DNA of 20,674 nucleotides. It comes from Mageeibacillus sp. UBA1257 (GTDB lineage Bacteria > Bacillota > Clostridia > UBA1212 > UBA1257). The notes beneath the pieces were generated by a model, which was given only the letters and a program-made list of their open reading frames with translations, was not told the origin of the DNA and searched no databases. Position 1 is the stretch's first letter; each line of letters begins with the position of its first letter. Location: the NCBI GenBank assembly GCA_002308775.1, contig DBVT01000053.1:28959-49632 (forward strand). Reading direction: 5' to 3'. The position numbers and the translations under genes are program-made. Of this stretch, positions 7,602 through 15,283 are shown in pieces.

Positions 7602-8807
7602 TTAAGCAATACCGCTTTCTTTCTTCTCTTTATGAGATTTTACGATCTCCCGGACTACGAAAGCGATCACCGCGACAACGAAAAGCGCCAGAGTGACGAT
7701 GACTGCCGGAGTCAAAGACGTGAGCTGTCTGATCGTTCTCCAGCTTTCATTGTAGAGCTTCTGTGTTTTGGCATCGAAACTTACGTACTGTTCGCATTTC
7801 GCAAGAGTTTCGGCGGAGGGATTGTAGACCTCGTCTTCGATATAGTCTTCGCCGAGGAGCTGAAGCGCTTCCGTGTGAGGAGTTGAATATCCGATATATT
7901 CGGCATTTTCATACGCGATCTCCGGATCGTTCATAAAATCTATGAAGAGATATGCCGCTTCTGTATTTTTACTCGAAGTGGGTATGCACATTGCGTCGAT
8001 GAAGAAGTTGCTGCCCTCGTCCGGAACAACGTACGCGAGGTCTTCGTTTCCTTCGATCATCCAGATGGCGTCGCCCGAGTATGCAACGGAGAACATATAT
8101 CTTCCCGCGATCATTTTATCCTTCAAGTCGTCGTTGCCGTAATTCGCCACGAGATGTTTCTGCTCAACGAGAGACTGACGGGCAGCTTCGATCTCTTCCG
8201 GATCTGTTGAATTTGCCGAATATCCGAGTCTCTTGAGAGCGAGACACATCGTATCTCTGACCTGGTCGAGCATCAGGATCTCTCCTTTGTACTGTTCGTC
8301 CCAGAGGGTGTTCCAGCTGTGAGGTTCTTCCTCTACCATCTTCGTATTGTACAGGATACCGAGCGTACCGTATGTGTAAGGAACGGAATATTTGTTCTCG
8401 GGATCGTAGATCGTATTGAGACACTTCTCGTCGATATAGTGGTAGTTTTCAAGCTTCGACATGTCGATCTCTTTCAGCCTGTTCTCGCGGATCAGTCTTT
8501 CGATCATATAGTCTGAAGGAATAAGGATATCGTACGGTATATTGCTTCCGATGAGCTTCTGGTACATCGATTCATTGGAGTCGAAAATATCGTAGATGAC
8601 ATCGATATTCGGGTACTTTTCCTCGAATTTTTCTATAGTCTCTTCTCCTATGTAGTCGCCCCAGTTGAAAACGTACAGTTTTCCGCTCTTTGAGGAATTG
8701 TCGTCCTCTCCTGTCTCTTCATCGGAACTTCCGGAGCATCCGAACGCGCAGGAAATAACGAGTGCGAGGCAAAGAAGCAGAGAAGCTATTTTAAGAAACT
8801 TTTTCAT
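7602..8807 (-). CDS. potD: Spermidine/putrescine-binding lipoprotein with C-terminal membrane helix
   Basis: The substrate-binding component of a polyamine ABC importer, 401 aa. The N-terminus has a signal peptide with the lipobox VISC (Cys20), though Cys24 is also possible, followed by a Ser/Asp/Glu-rich linker. The mature part opens with LYVFNWGDYIGEETIEKFE, a PotD hallmark, and later has SVPYTYGTLGILYN and FMNDPEIAYENAEYIGYSTP. Unusually, residues about 368-386 (AVIVTLALFVVAVIAFVV) form a transmembrane helix followed by a Lys-rich tail. PotD proteins are normally about 350 aa without this helix. Lipid and helix could anchor both ends of the protein, with the positive tail in the cytoplasm. 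It is last in the operon and overlaps potC by four bases. Confidence 0.93.
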   Translation of the reverse strand: MKKFLKIASLLLCLALVISCAFGCSGSSDEETGEDDNSSKSGKLYVFNWGDYIGEETIEKFEEKYPNIDVIYDIFDSNESMYQKLIGSNIPYDILIPSDYMIERLIRENRLKEIDMSKLENYHYIDEKCLNTIYDPENKYSVPYTYGTLGILYNTKMVEEEPHSWNTLWDEQYKGEILMLDQVRDTMCLALKRLGYSANSTDPEEIEAARQSLVEQKHLVANYGNDDLKDKMIAGRYMFSVAYSGDAIWMIEGNEDLAYVVPDEGSNFFIDAMCIPTSSKNTEAAYLFIDFMNDPEIAYENAEYIGYSTPHTEALQLLGEDYIEDEVYNPSAETLAKCEQYVSFDAKTQKLYNESWRTIRQLTSLTPAVIVTLALFVVAVIAFVVREIVKSHKEKKESGIA

Positions 8808-9583
8808 TTCTTCTCAACTCCCTTCTTTTCGGCTTTTCTCTTGAAGATCGTGTAGATGATCATAAAGACTGTGACGATCAGAACGAGTATCGTGAGAAGA
8901 GCGTTGACTTCGATCTTTACTCCTGTCTTGGCGGAGTAGATCTTTGTCGCCAGAGTCATGAAATCCGGTCCCGCGGTGAAGAAGCTGATGATGAAGTCGT
9001 CGATCGAGAGCATGAAAGCCATTGCAAAACCGGAGATTATGCCCGGAATGAGTTCCGGAATGACGACTTTTCTGAAAGCGAACGACGGTTTGGCACCGAG
9101 GTCAAGAGCCGCCTCATATACGCTCTTGCTCACGCCCCGCAGCCTTGGCATGACAGATAAAACTACGTACGGCACACTGAAGATGACGTGTGCGAGAAGG
9201 AGCGTTCCGAAGCCGAGCGTTACGGAAAGTGTTGTAAAAAGCATCATCAGGGAGACACCTGTTACGATCTCCGCGTTCAGCATCGGGATATTTACGATCT
9301 GCATCACGGCGTATTTTTTACCTGAAGAAAGTTTGTTGATTATAATTGCCGCGTATGTGCCTATGATCACGGAGATTATCGCGGAGCTGATGGCGAGAAG
9401 GAAAGTGTTTCCGAGAGCGCTTGTGTATTCGGATTCAGGGATGGCCTTGTACCATCTGAGTGAAAGTCCTGTGAGTTTGCCCCTGCTTTCACCTTCGTTG
9501 AAGGAGAAGAGTATCATAACGAAGATAGGCGCGTAGATAAAGACGAACATTATTGCGAGATAAATTCTTCTTATGACCTTCAT
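8804..9583 (-). CDS. potC: Spermidine/putrescine ABC transporter permease PotC
   Basis: An inner-membrane permease subunit, 259 aa, with about six helices and the binding-protein-dependent transport fold. The cytoplasmic EAA loop reads EAALDLGAKPSFAFRKVVIP, followed by PGIISGFAMAFMLSIDDF; the late DDFIISFF segment is typical of PotC. The N-terminal IYAPIFVMILFSFN is also usual. It pairs with PotB to form the channel driven by PotA. Both ends overlap neighbours by four bases (potB upstream, potD downstream), so translation is tightly coupled. Confidence 0.93.
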   Translation of the reverse strand: MKVIRRIYLAIMFVFIYAPIFVMILFSFNEGESRGKLTGLSLRWYKAIPESEYTSALGNTFLLAISSAIISVIIGTYAAIIINKLSSGKKYAVMQIVNIPMLNAEIVTGVSLMMLFTTLSVTLGFGTLLLAHVIFSVPYVVLSVMPRLRGVSKSVYEAALDLGAKPSFAFRKVVIPELIPGIISGFAMAFMLSIDDFIISFFTAGPDFMTLATKIYSAKTGVKIEVNALLTILVLIVTVFMIIYTIFKRKAEKKGVEKK

Positions 9584-10431
9584 GCGTTTTCACCTCCGTA
9601 GCTGTATTTTTTGTCTACATAGTTTACGAGGACCATGCTGAGTACGACGAGCACGAGAAGCACGAGCGAAAGAGCCGCGCCAAAGTTCGATACGAGCGTT
9701 TCAGATGTGTTCTGGTAAAATTCCGCTTCAATAGTCATACCGATCGTCTCGTTCATATTCGATACGAGCTTCGGGATGAGGAACGAAGTCAAAGCAGGCA
9801 CGAAGACCATCGTTATACCTGAGATGACGCCGGGAAGGGTGAGAGGGATTATGACCTTTCTCATTATCTTCCAGCCGCTTGCTCCGAGGTCCTGAGCAGC
9901 TTCGACCAGTCTGTTGTCTATCCTTGAGATCGATGTGTATATGGGCATTACGAGGTACGGAAGGAAGTTGTAGACCATACAGATGACTATACCGATATCC
10001 GTTCCGACAAGCACGCCTCCTTTTATTCCGAAGATGGCGAGAATGTTGCTGAGCACGCCTCCTTTTTCAATGAGCGAAAGGAAAGCGTACGTTCTGATGA
10101 CGAAGTTCAGCATCATCGGAAGGGAAAGGAGAACCATTGCGATGTCCCTCGCGGAAGGATTCATTTTCGAGATCGCATACGCGAGCGGATAACCGAGCAG
10201 CAGGCACGCCAGCGTGCTCAGTATCGCAAGATAAAATGAATAAGCGAATGTGTAAAGCGTTCCTTTGTCCGTAAGCGCTCTGACGATGTACTCGCCCGTC
10301 AGATGCGGCGCTCCGTCAGTTATCTCCACGACAGAGTAGAAGAGTATCATAACGAGCGGCACCAGAGTGAAGACACCGAGCCACAGCCACAGAGGAACGG
10401 CTTTGAGTTTTTCAGTGATCTTATTGCTCAT
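9580..10431 (-). CDS. potB: Spermidine/putrescine ABC transporter permease PotB
   Basis: An inner-membrane permease subunit of the polyamine importer, 283 aa, with about six helices. The EAA loop is EAAQDLGASGWKIMRKVIIP followed by LPGVISG. The first helix (LWLGVFTLVPLVMILFYSVV) follows a short basic N-terminus, as in known PotB. The start overlaps the end of potA by 11 bases and has a GAGG ribosome binding site inside potA; the stop overlaps the potC start by four bases. It acts with PotC as the membrane pore. Confidence 0.93.
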   Translation of the reverse strand: MSNKITEKLKAVPLWLWLGVFTLVPLVMILFYSVVEITDGAPHLTGEYIVRALTDKGTLYTFAYSFYLAILSTLACLLLGYPLAYAISKMNPSARDIAMVLLSLPMMLNFVIRTYAFLSLIEKGGVLSNILAIFGIKGGVLVGTDIGIVICMVYNFLPYLVMPIYTSISRIDNRLVEAAQDLGASGWKIMRKVIIPLTLPGVISGITMVFVPALTSFLIPKLVSNMNETIGMTIEAEFYQNTSETLVSNFGAALSLVLLVLVVLSMVLVNYVDKKYSYGGENA

Positions 10432-11815
10432 TTTCCTCTGTTATCTCCTCTCTTTTTTTGATTTTTATCTTTTCGGGAGCGATGTGAAGGTGAACGATCT
10501 CACCGATCGTGACCTTCTCGTACGTATGGACAGTTATAAGGAAGTCGCAGTATTTTACCTGGATCTCGTAGTCGTCTGCTTTGTATTTGAAGAATTCGAC
10601 TTCTCCTGTGATCACGTTGGTCATGTCTTCCGGAGGATTTTTAACGACTTCGATGTCCTGGGGTAAAATGTACACGCTGACTGTCTCTTCGTGTTCGAAG
10701 CCTTCCGCATAGCAGTCGAGGATCGATTCGCCGATGTCGACTTTGTTGTCTTCGGTGATCCAGCCGGTGATGGTATTTGCGGGGATCTTCATTATCTGGA
10801 TGTCAAAAGGAGCGATATTAATTCCTACTTTTGCGCCTATTTCACTCGCCTGCGTGCTGTGGACCTTCCAGTCGAAGCCTTCGCTCGCGACGATCATCTC
10901 GTAATGTACTCCCTTGAAAATGATGCTTCTGACTTCGCCCTGAAGCATTCCTTCTTCCGGTTTTACGAGTTTGACATCCTCCGGTCTGATGACTATATCG
11001 ACATCTTCGTTCTTCTTGAATCCGGTGTCAACGCATTCGAACTGTTTCTCGCAGAATTCGCACAGTCTGTCTTTGATCATAACGCCCGAAAGGAGGTTGC
11101 TCTCGCCTATGAACTGTGCGACAAAAGCGTTCACGGGTTCGTTATAAATATCAGTCGGAACGCCTATCTGCTGGATGACGCCCTGGTTCATGACTACTAT
11201 CGTGTCTGACATCGTGAGGGCTTCTTCCTGATCGTGCGTTACATATACGAATGTAATGCCGAGCTTTTTCTGCATGGCTTTAAGTTCGAGCTGCATCTCT
11301 TTTCTGAGTTTCAGATCGAGCGCTCCGAGCGGTTCGTCGAGGAGCAGTACTTCCGGCTCGTTGACTATAGCTCTCGCGATCGCGATCCTCTGCTGCTGTC
11401 CGCCGCTCAAAGACTCCGGCATTCTTTTTTCAAATCCGGGGAGTTCGACGAGATCGAGGGCTCTTTTTACCTTCTGTTTGATCTCTGATTCCTTCATCTT
11501 CTTTATCCTGAGTCCGAAAGCGATATTTTCGTAGATGTTCATATGCGGGAACAGGGAATACTTCTGAAATACGGTATTGATGTGCCTTTTGTGAGGCGGC
11601 AGGTCAGTGATATCCACGCCGTCGAAAAGGACACGCCCCTGGTCCGGCTTCTCGAAACCGCCGAGTATCCTGAGCGTCGTGGTCTTGCCGCAGCCGCTGG
11701 GGCCGAGAAGTGTGATGAATTCGTTTTTCCTGATATACAGCGACATGTCTTTGATGACTTCCGTATCGCCGTAGCTCTTGGAAATGTTGTAAAGATCGAT
11801 GATGTGTTGTGACAT
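10421..11815 (-). CDS. potA: Spermidine/putrescine ABC transporter ATPase with extended C-terminus
   Basis: The ATP-hydrolysing subunit of the polyamine importer, 464 aa. ABC motifs are complete: Walker A GPSGCGKTT (38-46), Q-loop Gln84, signature LSGGQ (136-140), Walker B VLLLDEP with Asp160 and Glu161, and switch His194 in VTHDQEEA. PotA proteins usually run about 350-380 aa with one C-terminal TOBE region. Here two related segments follow the ATPase: about 270-345 (IRPEDVKL to IAPFDIQIMK) and about 375-455 (ILPQDIEVVK to IAPEKIKIKK), which look like a duplicated TOBE unit. A small cysteine cluster (Cys252, Cys255, Cys261) lies between the ATPase and the first segment. The ribosome binding site CGGAGG (11821-11826 on the complement) supports the start. 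An 88-base gap separates it from the regulator gene, with which it is probably co-transcribed. Confidence 0.94.
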   Translation of the reverse strand: MSQHIIDLYNISKSYGDTEVIKDMSLYIRKNEFITLLGPSGCGKTTTLRILGGFEKPDQGRVLFDGVDITDLPPHKRHINTVFQKYSLFPHMNIYENIAFGLRIKKMKESEIKQKVKRALDLVELPGFEKRMPESLSGGQQQRIAIARAIVNEPEVLLLDEPLGALDLKLRKEMQLELKAMQKKLGITFVYVTHDQEEALTMSDTIVVMNQGVIQQIGVPTDIYNEPVNAFVAQFIGESNLLSGVMIKDRLCEFCEKQFECVDTGFKKNEDVDIVIRPEDVKLVKPEEGMLQGEVRSIIFKGVHYEMIVASEGFDWKVHSTQASEIGAKVGINIAPFDIQIMKIPANTITGWITEDNKVDIGESILDCYAEGFEHEETVSVYILPQDIEVVKNPPEDMTNVITGEVEFFKYKADDYEIQVKYCDFLITVHTYEKVTIGEIVHLHIAPEKIKIKKREEITEENEQ

Positions 11816-11903
11816 TTTACCCTCCGTAAAAAAATATGACGTTATTTCTATCCGATGAAAGGTTCGGACCTCCCGGATGATTGACTTGTTTAAAAGTGTG
11901 ATA

Positions 11904-12452
11904 TCAAAAACTCGGGGGAGTCGATATCCACAATATCTTAGCGGGCGCCTTGTATGGATTCGCTATATAGTGATCGTTGAGGGGGCTGTAGTAGAAGCTT
12001 TCGCCGCTTTTCAGTTTATATTTTCTGTCTCCGAGGTAAAGAACGACGTTTCCCGCGAGCACATAGCCGAATTCTTCTCCGCTGTGCGGATCGTCCTTAA
12101 AAGAAACGCCTCCCGGTTCAAGCTCGAGCAGGATCGGTTCCATATCGTTTTTCTGGCAGTTCGGAATGAGCCATACGATAGTGTGTCCGTCTTCCTCGTT
12201 TTCTTTGGTAAAACAGTCATCCTTGCCGAATATGATCTGTTCGTCATTCGCGTCGCTGAAAAAATCCGAGACGTTCGTTCCCAGACATTCGAGGATATCC
12301 ATCAAAGTTGCGATGGAAGGGGAGGTCTGCTCGCTCTCGAGCTGGGAAATGTAGCCCTTCGACAGTTCACATCTGTCCGCGAGTTCCTTCTGCGTAAGAC
12401 CGTTTTTGTTTCTGAGATCTTTGATCTTCTTGCCGATGTTTATCTCTGCCAC
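11904..12452 (-). CDS. XRE-family regulator with cupin domain, probable polyamine operon regulator
   Basis: A 182-aa transcription factor. The N-terminal helix-turn-helix covers IGKKIKDLRNKNGLTQKELA to SKGYISQLESEQTSPS; the C-terminal half is a cupin_2 barrel (EEFGYVLAGNVVLYLGD, then KLKSGESFYYSPLNDHYIANP) that probably senses a small ligand. This architecture matches PuuR-like and other XRE-cupin regulators often found next to polyamine genes. I chose the GTG at 12452 because AGAAAGGG lies nine bases upstream and the family begins just there; a TTG at 12485 is in frame but lacks a good ribosome site and would fall in the operator region. A consensus promoter and clustered palindromes precede it, pointing to autoregulation and control of potABCD. 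The ligand is inferred to be a polyamine from context only. Confidence 0.88.
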   Translation of the reverse strand: MAEINIGKKIKDLRNKNGLTQKELADRCELSKGYISQLESEQTSPSIATLMDILECLGTNVSDFFSDANDEQIIFGKDDCFTKENEEDGHTIVWLIPNCQKNDMEPILLELEPGGVSFKDDPHSGEEFGYVLAGNVVLYLGDRKYKLKSGESFYYSPLNDHYIANPYKAPAKILWISTPPSF

Positions 12453-12492
12453 GGATTTCACCCTTTCTGCTGTAGGAAATAGCAAACTTTTT

Positions 12493-12528
12493 GTTTAGCG
12501 CTAAACTTAAAGTTTAGTTATACTAAAC
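12493..12528. promoter_or_regulatory. Candidate operator: tandem GTTTAG palindromes
   Basis: GTTTAGCGCTAAAC (12493-12506) is a perfect 14-base palindrome. GTTTAGT (12512-12518) and ACTAAAC (12522-12528) form a second inverted repeat with a 3-base spacer. Between them AAACTTAAAGTTT (12503-12515) is also symmetric. The cluster lies at about +1 to +36 of the regulator promoter, a position where a bound protein would block transcription. The XRE-cupin protein encoded just downstream is the obvious binder, by inference. Confidence 0.7.
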
Positions 12529-12535
12529 AATGCGA

Positions 12536-12563
12536 ATTGTAGCATATATTTCGGTGATGTCAA
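12536..12563 (-). promoter_or_regulatory. Sigma-A-like promoter of the regulator-potABCD operon
   Basis: Read on the - strand, TTGACA (12563-12558) and TACAAT (12541-12536) are 16 bases apart, with a TGn extension just before the -10. Predicted transcription start is near 12529, immediately ahead of the palindromic operator. This is the strongest promoter match in the window. Confidence 0.8.
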
Positions 12564-12596
12564 TAGTTTTTTGAAAAAATAATCAATTTTTTGCTC

Positions 12597-12630
12597 ATTA
12601 AAAAACTCCCGGATCTTCAGGCGGTCCGGG
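12597..12630 (-). terminator. Intrinsic terminator of the phosphoesterase gene
   Basis: On the - strand, CCCGGA and TCCGGG (12625-12630 and 12608-12613) form a stem with an 11-base loop, followed by AGTTTTTTAAT. It lies about 55 bases past the phosphoesterase stop and just upstream of the regulator promoter, so it separates the two - strand units. Confidence 0.7.
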
Positions 12631-12685
12631 AAGATGTTTTTAACGTATCAAATACCGGTCAATTCGTTTTCGCAAGGCAGTTTTA

Positions 12686-14398
12686 TCAGATGACTTTCAC
12701 CTTGAATTTCACCCTTATCCTGCCGCCGTACAGTTTAAGCGCATACGCACTCTGTCCGGTGGGTATAAGGCAGTCGAAAAGCGCGTCTCCCTTCGAGACA
12801 GCCTCAACGGTTCCGTCGCCTGATATTCTCAAAACGTTCTCATCGCTTGACGTATATTCATATGTGTCTTTTGCGCCGTCAAGGACAGTATGCTCAAACA
12901 GTTTTCCGCGGAAACCTTCAGGCAGATAAAGCATATCGCCCTTCAGCATATCCTCGTGCAGAGCTTTGAAGTCGAAATTGCTTCCCGCGTAAAATTTTCC
13001 TACGGAAGGGGAGTACGTGTAGCATGTCACATGCGTGCCGTTTTCGATATGTAAAAAGGCCGTCATCATCTCGGAACCGCCAAGCGTGCACTGGGGATTC
13101 ACGCATACAGCAGTGATCATATTGCCGGAGTCGCCTCGCTCATAGAGAACAGATATTCCGTGAACTGCGAAATGACCGCAGCACGCGAGGAATATGTTCG
13201 GACATTTGGATACGAGATTTTCCCACATATATGACGAATTCACCGAGTCCGTAAAATGACCGTCCTGTTCGTTCCAGAGTTCGCAGCCGTACGTCGGATT
13301 GATAAAACAGTGTGTCACGAAAATGACGTGGCGGTCGCAGTTTTTATCGCAGAGATCCTTCGCCCATGCTACGGCTTCTTTTGTCGGTGAATTTTCAAGG
13401 GAGACGATCATGTATTTGTACCCGTCCCGCTCGAATTTGTGGAAAGTATTGAGCATTGTACCGTCAAACGAGCCGAAATCGTCACTTCCGAGCCATTTTA
13501 CGTATTCCGAGAACTTGTACGTGTTTCTGAAATTTTCCGTGTTTCTTTCGATCATCTCACCCGCTCTCAAGCCCACAAAGCCCTGATAGTCGTGATTTCC
13601 GAGCGCGAGAGCGTATTTGATGCCGGCGTCCTCAAACATCTTGTGACCTTTATAGGAAAGATCCCACTGTTTCGTTTCGACAGATACGTCAGTGAGGTCT
13701 CCGACGTTAATGATATATTCAAAATTCCAATCGTCCTTCTTCAATATCAGATCCCTGTAGCTGTCACAATACGTCGAAGTTCCGTTGTGAACATCGTCCG
13801 ATACGAGCGCCTGTGGGTCGCCGACAGCGACGACGGTAAAACCGTTTGAGGGAGCTTTTATGGCTCCGTCAGCTGTCCAGTGTTTCAAAACTTCGGAGTC
13901 GACTTTTTCCACAAGTTCCACAGAGAGATCATCGAAATACGCTGTTCCAAGGCATCCCCATAATTTACACGAGAACGTGTGATCGCCCGTATACGTAGCC
14001 GTGTAGAAGCTCTCGAAATACGTCCAGTCTGCCGAATAGGGCAGATCCTGGACGGTATATTTTCCGATGTACGCGTCGCCGAGAGTGCAGTAGGCGCCTC
14101 CGTTTCCGTTTGCTGTCGTGGAAGTGATTTCGACGAATTTGATATATCCCGAGAATTTATATCTCGCGTTTTTTACGAGGTGTATCACCTGTGAGATGTG
14201 AGATGCGGTGGAAGGTCTGGCTGAGTGGATTATGCGAAGGCAACCCGTCCCGTCGTTTTTTCGAGACTCCGGGACCCACTCGTGGGAGGTGTTTTCGGGC
14301 TCCCAGCGCTTGTTCCACGCGGCGAATGAAGACTTGGAAGCAAAATCTCCGTCCTTGAAGCAGATATCGTAATTTTCGCCGTACGGATCGTTTGACAT
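12686..14398 (-). CDS. Three-part metallophosphoesterase (CBM-like, calcineurin-like, Big2-like)
   Basis: A 570-aa protein. Residues about 1-165 look like a beta-sandwich carbohydrate-binding type module (LYR-like strands, ending in TAYFDDLSVELVE). Residues about 187-460 are a calcineurin-like phosphoesterase: GDPQ (193-196), GDLTD (233-237), GNHD (267-270), His363 in VTHCF and His409/His413 in CGHFAVHG are the metal-site motifs; Gln196 stands where DxH enzymes have His. Residues about 513-545 (YTSSDENVLRISGDGTVEAVSKG) match a Big2/Ig-like repeat. There is no signal peptide after the ATG at 14398, which is well supported by AAGGAG eight bases upstream, although such domain sets are usually exported. 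The gene has its own promoter and terminator and is divergent from the corrinoid operon. The substrate is unknown. Confidence 0.85.
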   Translation of the reverse strand: MSNDPYGENYDICFKDGDFASKSSFAAWNKRWEPENTSHEWVPESRKNDGTGCLRIIHSARPSTASHISQVIHLVKNARYKFSGYIKFVEITSTTANGNGGAYCTLGDAYIGKYTVQDLPYSADWTYFESFYTATYTGDHTFSCKLWGCLGTAYFDDLSVELVEKVDSEVLKHWTADGAIKAPSNGFTVVAVGDPQALVSDDVHNGTSTYCDSYRDLILKKDDWNFEYIINVGDLTDVSVETKQWDLSYKGHKMFEDAGIKYALALGNHDYQGFVGLRAGEMIERNTENFRNTYKFSEYVKWLGSDDFGSFDGTMLNTFHKFERDGYKYMIVSLENSPTKEAVAWAKDLCDKNCDRHVIFVTHCFINPTYGCELWNEQDGHFTDSVNSSYMWENLVSKCPNIFLACCGHFAVHGISVLYERGDSGNMITAVCVNPQCTLGGSEMMTAFLHIENGTHVTCYTYSPSVGKFYAGSNFDFKALHEDMLKGDMLYLPEGFRGKLFEHTVLDGAKDTYEYTSSDENVLRISGDGTVEAVSKGDALFDCLIPTGQSAYALKLYGGRIRVKFKVKVI

Positions 14399-14431
14399 AT
14401 AAAAAACTCCTTAAATCCATTTTACCGGCAG

Positions 14432-14460
14432 ATTATAACACAAAAAGGGCCCCATGACAA
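14432..14460 (-). promoter_or_regulatory. Sigma-A-like promoter of the phosphoesterase gene
   Basis: On the - strand, TTGTCA (14460-14455) and TATAAT (14437-14432) are separated by 17 bases. It lies about 34 bases ahead of the ATG at 14398 and only eight bases from the -35 of the divergent corrinoid operon promoter. Confidence 0.7.
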
Positions 14461-14468
14461 AAAATATG

Positions 14469-14497
14469 TAGACAATTGATTTGAAATGTGGTATAAA
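14469..14497 (+). promoter_or_regulatory. Sigma-A-like promoter of the corrinoid operon
   Basis: TAGACA (14469-14474) and TATAAA (14492-14497) are separated by 17 bases. Transcription would start near 14504, giving a leader of about 53 bases to the ATG at 14557. I saw no cobalamin riboswitch in this short leader. Confidence 0.6.
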
Positions 14498-14556
14498 GCA
14501 TTTGTACGAATATGTACATTGCAGATAATATTTATGAGGGCAGGTTAACGATCGGT

Positions 14557-15198
14557 ATGAACGAACAGGTTTTTGAAGAAATAAGCGCTTATCTCCAAAA
14601 GGGAAACGCCAACAAAGTAAAAGAAACAGTCCTCGCCGCTGCAGAAGCAGGCATCGATCCCGAGGAGATACTCACAAAAGGAATGCTCTCCGGTATGGAC
14701 ATCATTGGTGAAAAGTTTAAGAAAAACGAGATCTTCGTGCCTGAAGTCCTGATCGCAGCAAGAGCCATGAAGATAGGAACTGACGCTTTGAAGCCTTATC
14801 TTGCGAAAGCCGGCGTACAGGCGAAGGGCACAGTAGTCATCGGAACGGTCAAGGGAGACCTCCACGACATAGGCAAGAACCTCGTTAAAATGATGCTCGA
14901 AGGAAAGGGCATCAACGTCATAGATCTCGGAGTAGACGTCCCTGCTGAAAAATTCCTGGACAGCGCTCTTGAGAACAACGCGCAGATCATCTGCTGCTCG
15001 GCTCTTCTCACAACTACCATGGGAGAGATGAGGAACGTGACAGCTCTCGTGAAAGAGAGAGGCTTGAACGACAAGCTGAAGGTCATGGTAGGCGGAGCTC
15101 CTGTTACACAGGCTTTCGCTGACGAAATAGGTGCTGACGTTTATACTCAGGACGCGGCTTCCGCAGCTCAGGAAGCGATAAAAATACTTAGCGCCTGA
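14557..15198 (+). CDS. Corrinoid (B12-binding) methyltransferase protein
   Basis: The methyl carrier of a corrinoid-dependent methyltransfer system, 213 aa. The N-terminal helical cap (2-85) contains GMLSGMDIIGEKFKKNEIFVP, and the C-terminal Rossmann-like domain has DLHDIG (101-106), whose His103 is the predicted lower cobalt ligand, followed by SALLTTTM (149-156) and GGAPV (179-183). It resembles MtbC/MtaC/MttC and acetogen demethylase corrinoid proteins. I chose the ATG at 14557 because family members begin there; the ATG at 14512 adds 15 atypical residues and would lie almost on the predicted transcription start. GAGGGCAGG lies upstream, though at a rather long distance. A methyltransferase and a reductive activator follow in the same direction. 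Confidence 0.93.
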   Translation: MNEQVFEEISAYLQKGNANKVKETVLAAAEAGIDPEEILTKGMLSGMDIIGEKFKKNEIFVPEVLIAARAMKIGTDALKPYLAKAGVQAKGTVVIGTVKGDLHDIGKNLVKMMLEGKGINVIDLGVDVPAEKFLDSALENNAQIICCSALLTTTMGEMRNVTALVKERGLNDKLKVMVGGAPVTQAFADEIGADVYTQDAASAAQEAIKILSA

Positions 15199-15221
15199 TA
15201 AGGACAGATACAGATTTTTTC

Positions 15222-15249
15222 ACGCCTGAGCGATTTGGCTCTTTGGCGT
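15222..15249 (+). other. Intercistronic RNA hairpin between corrinoid and methyltransferase genes
   Basis: ACGCC (15222-15226) pairs with GGCGT (15245-15249), and GAGC (15228-15231) with GCTC (15238-15241), around a 6-base loop and a small internal loop. A T-rich stretch (GCTTTTTGC) follows some bases later. It could be a partial terminator or an RNA-stabilising 3' end that raises corrinoid protein over the downstream enzymes. A 10-base palindrome, TTGCATGCAA, lies at 15260-15269 next to the ribosome site. Confidence 0.5.
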
Positions 15250-15283
15250 TTGATGCTTTTTGCATGCAAGGAGAACCGTTAAA

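Noticed and set aside
11851..11880. Short inverted repeats (TCCGA/TCGGA) between potA and the regulator
   Set aside because: Five-base arms without a T-tract or promoter; not enough for an attenuator or operator.
14512..14556. Upstream in-frame ATG for the corrinoid protein
   Set aside because: The 15 added residues do not resemble the family and lie only about eight bases from the predicted transcription start.
14399..14556. Cobalamin riboswitch ahead of the corrinoid operon
   Set aside because: The leader is about 50 bases and shows none of the conserved B12-box sequence.
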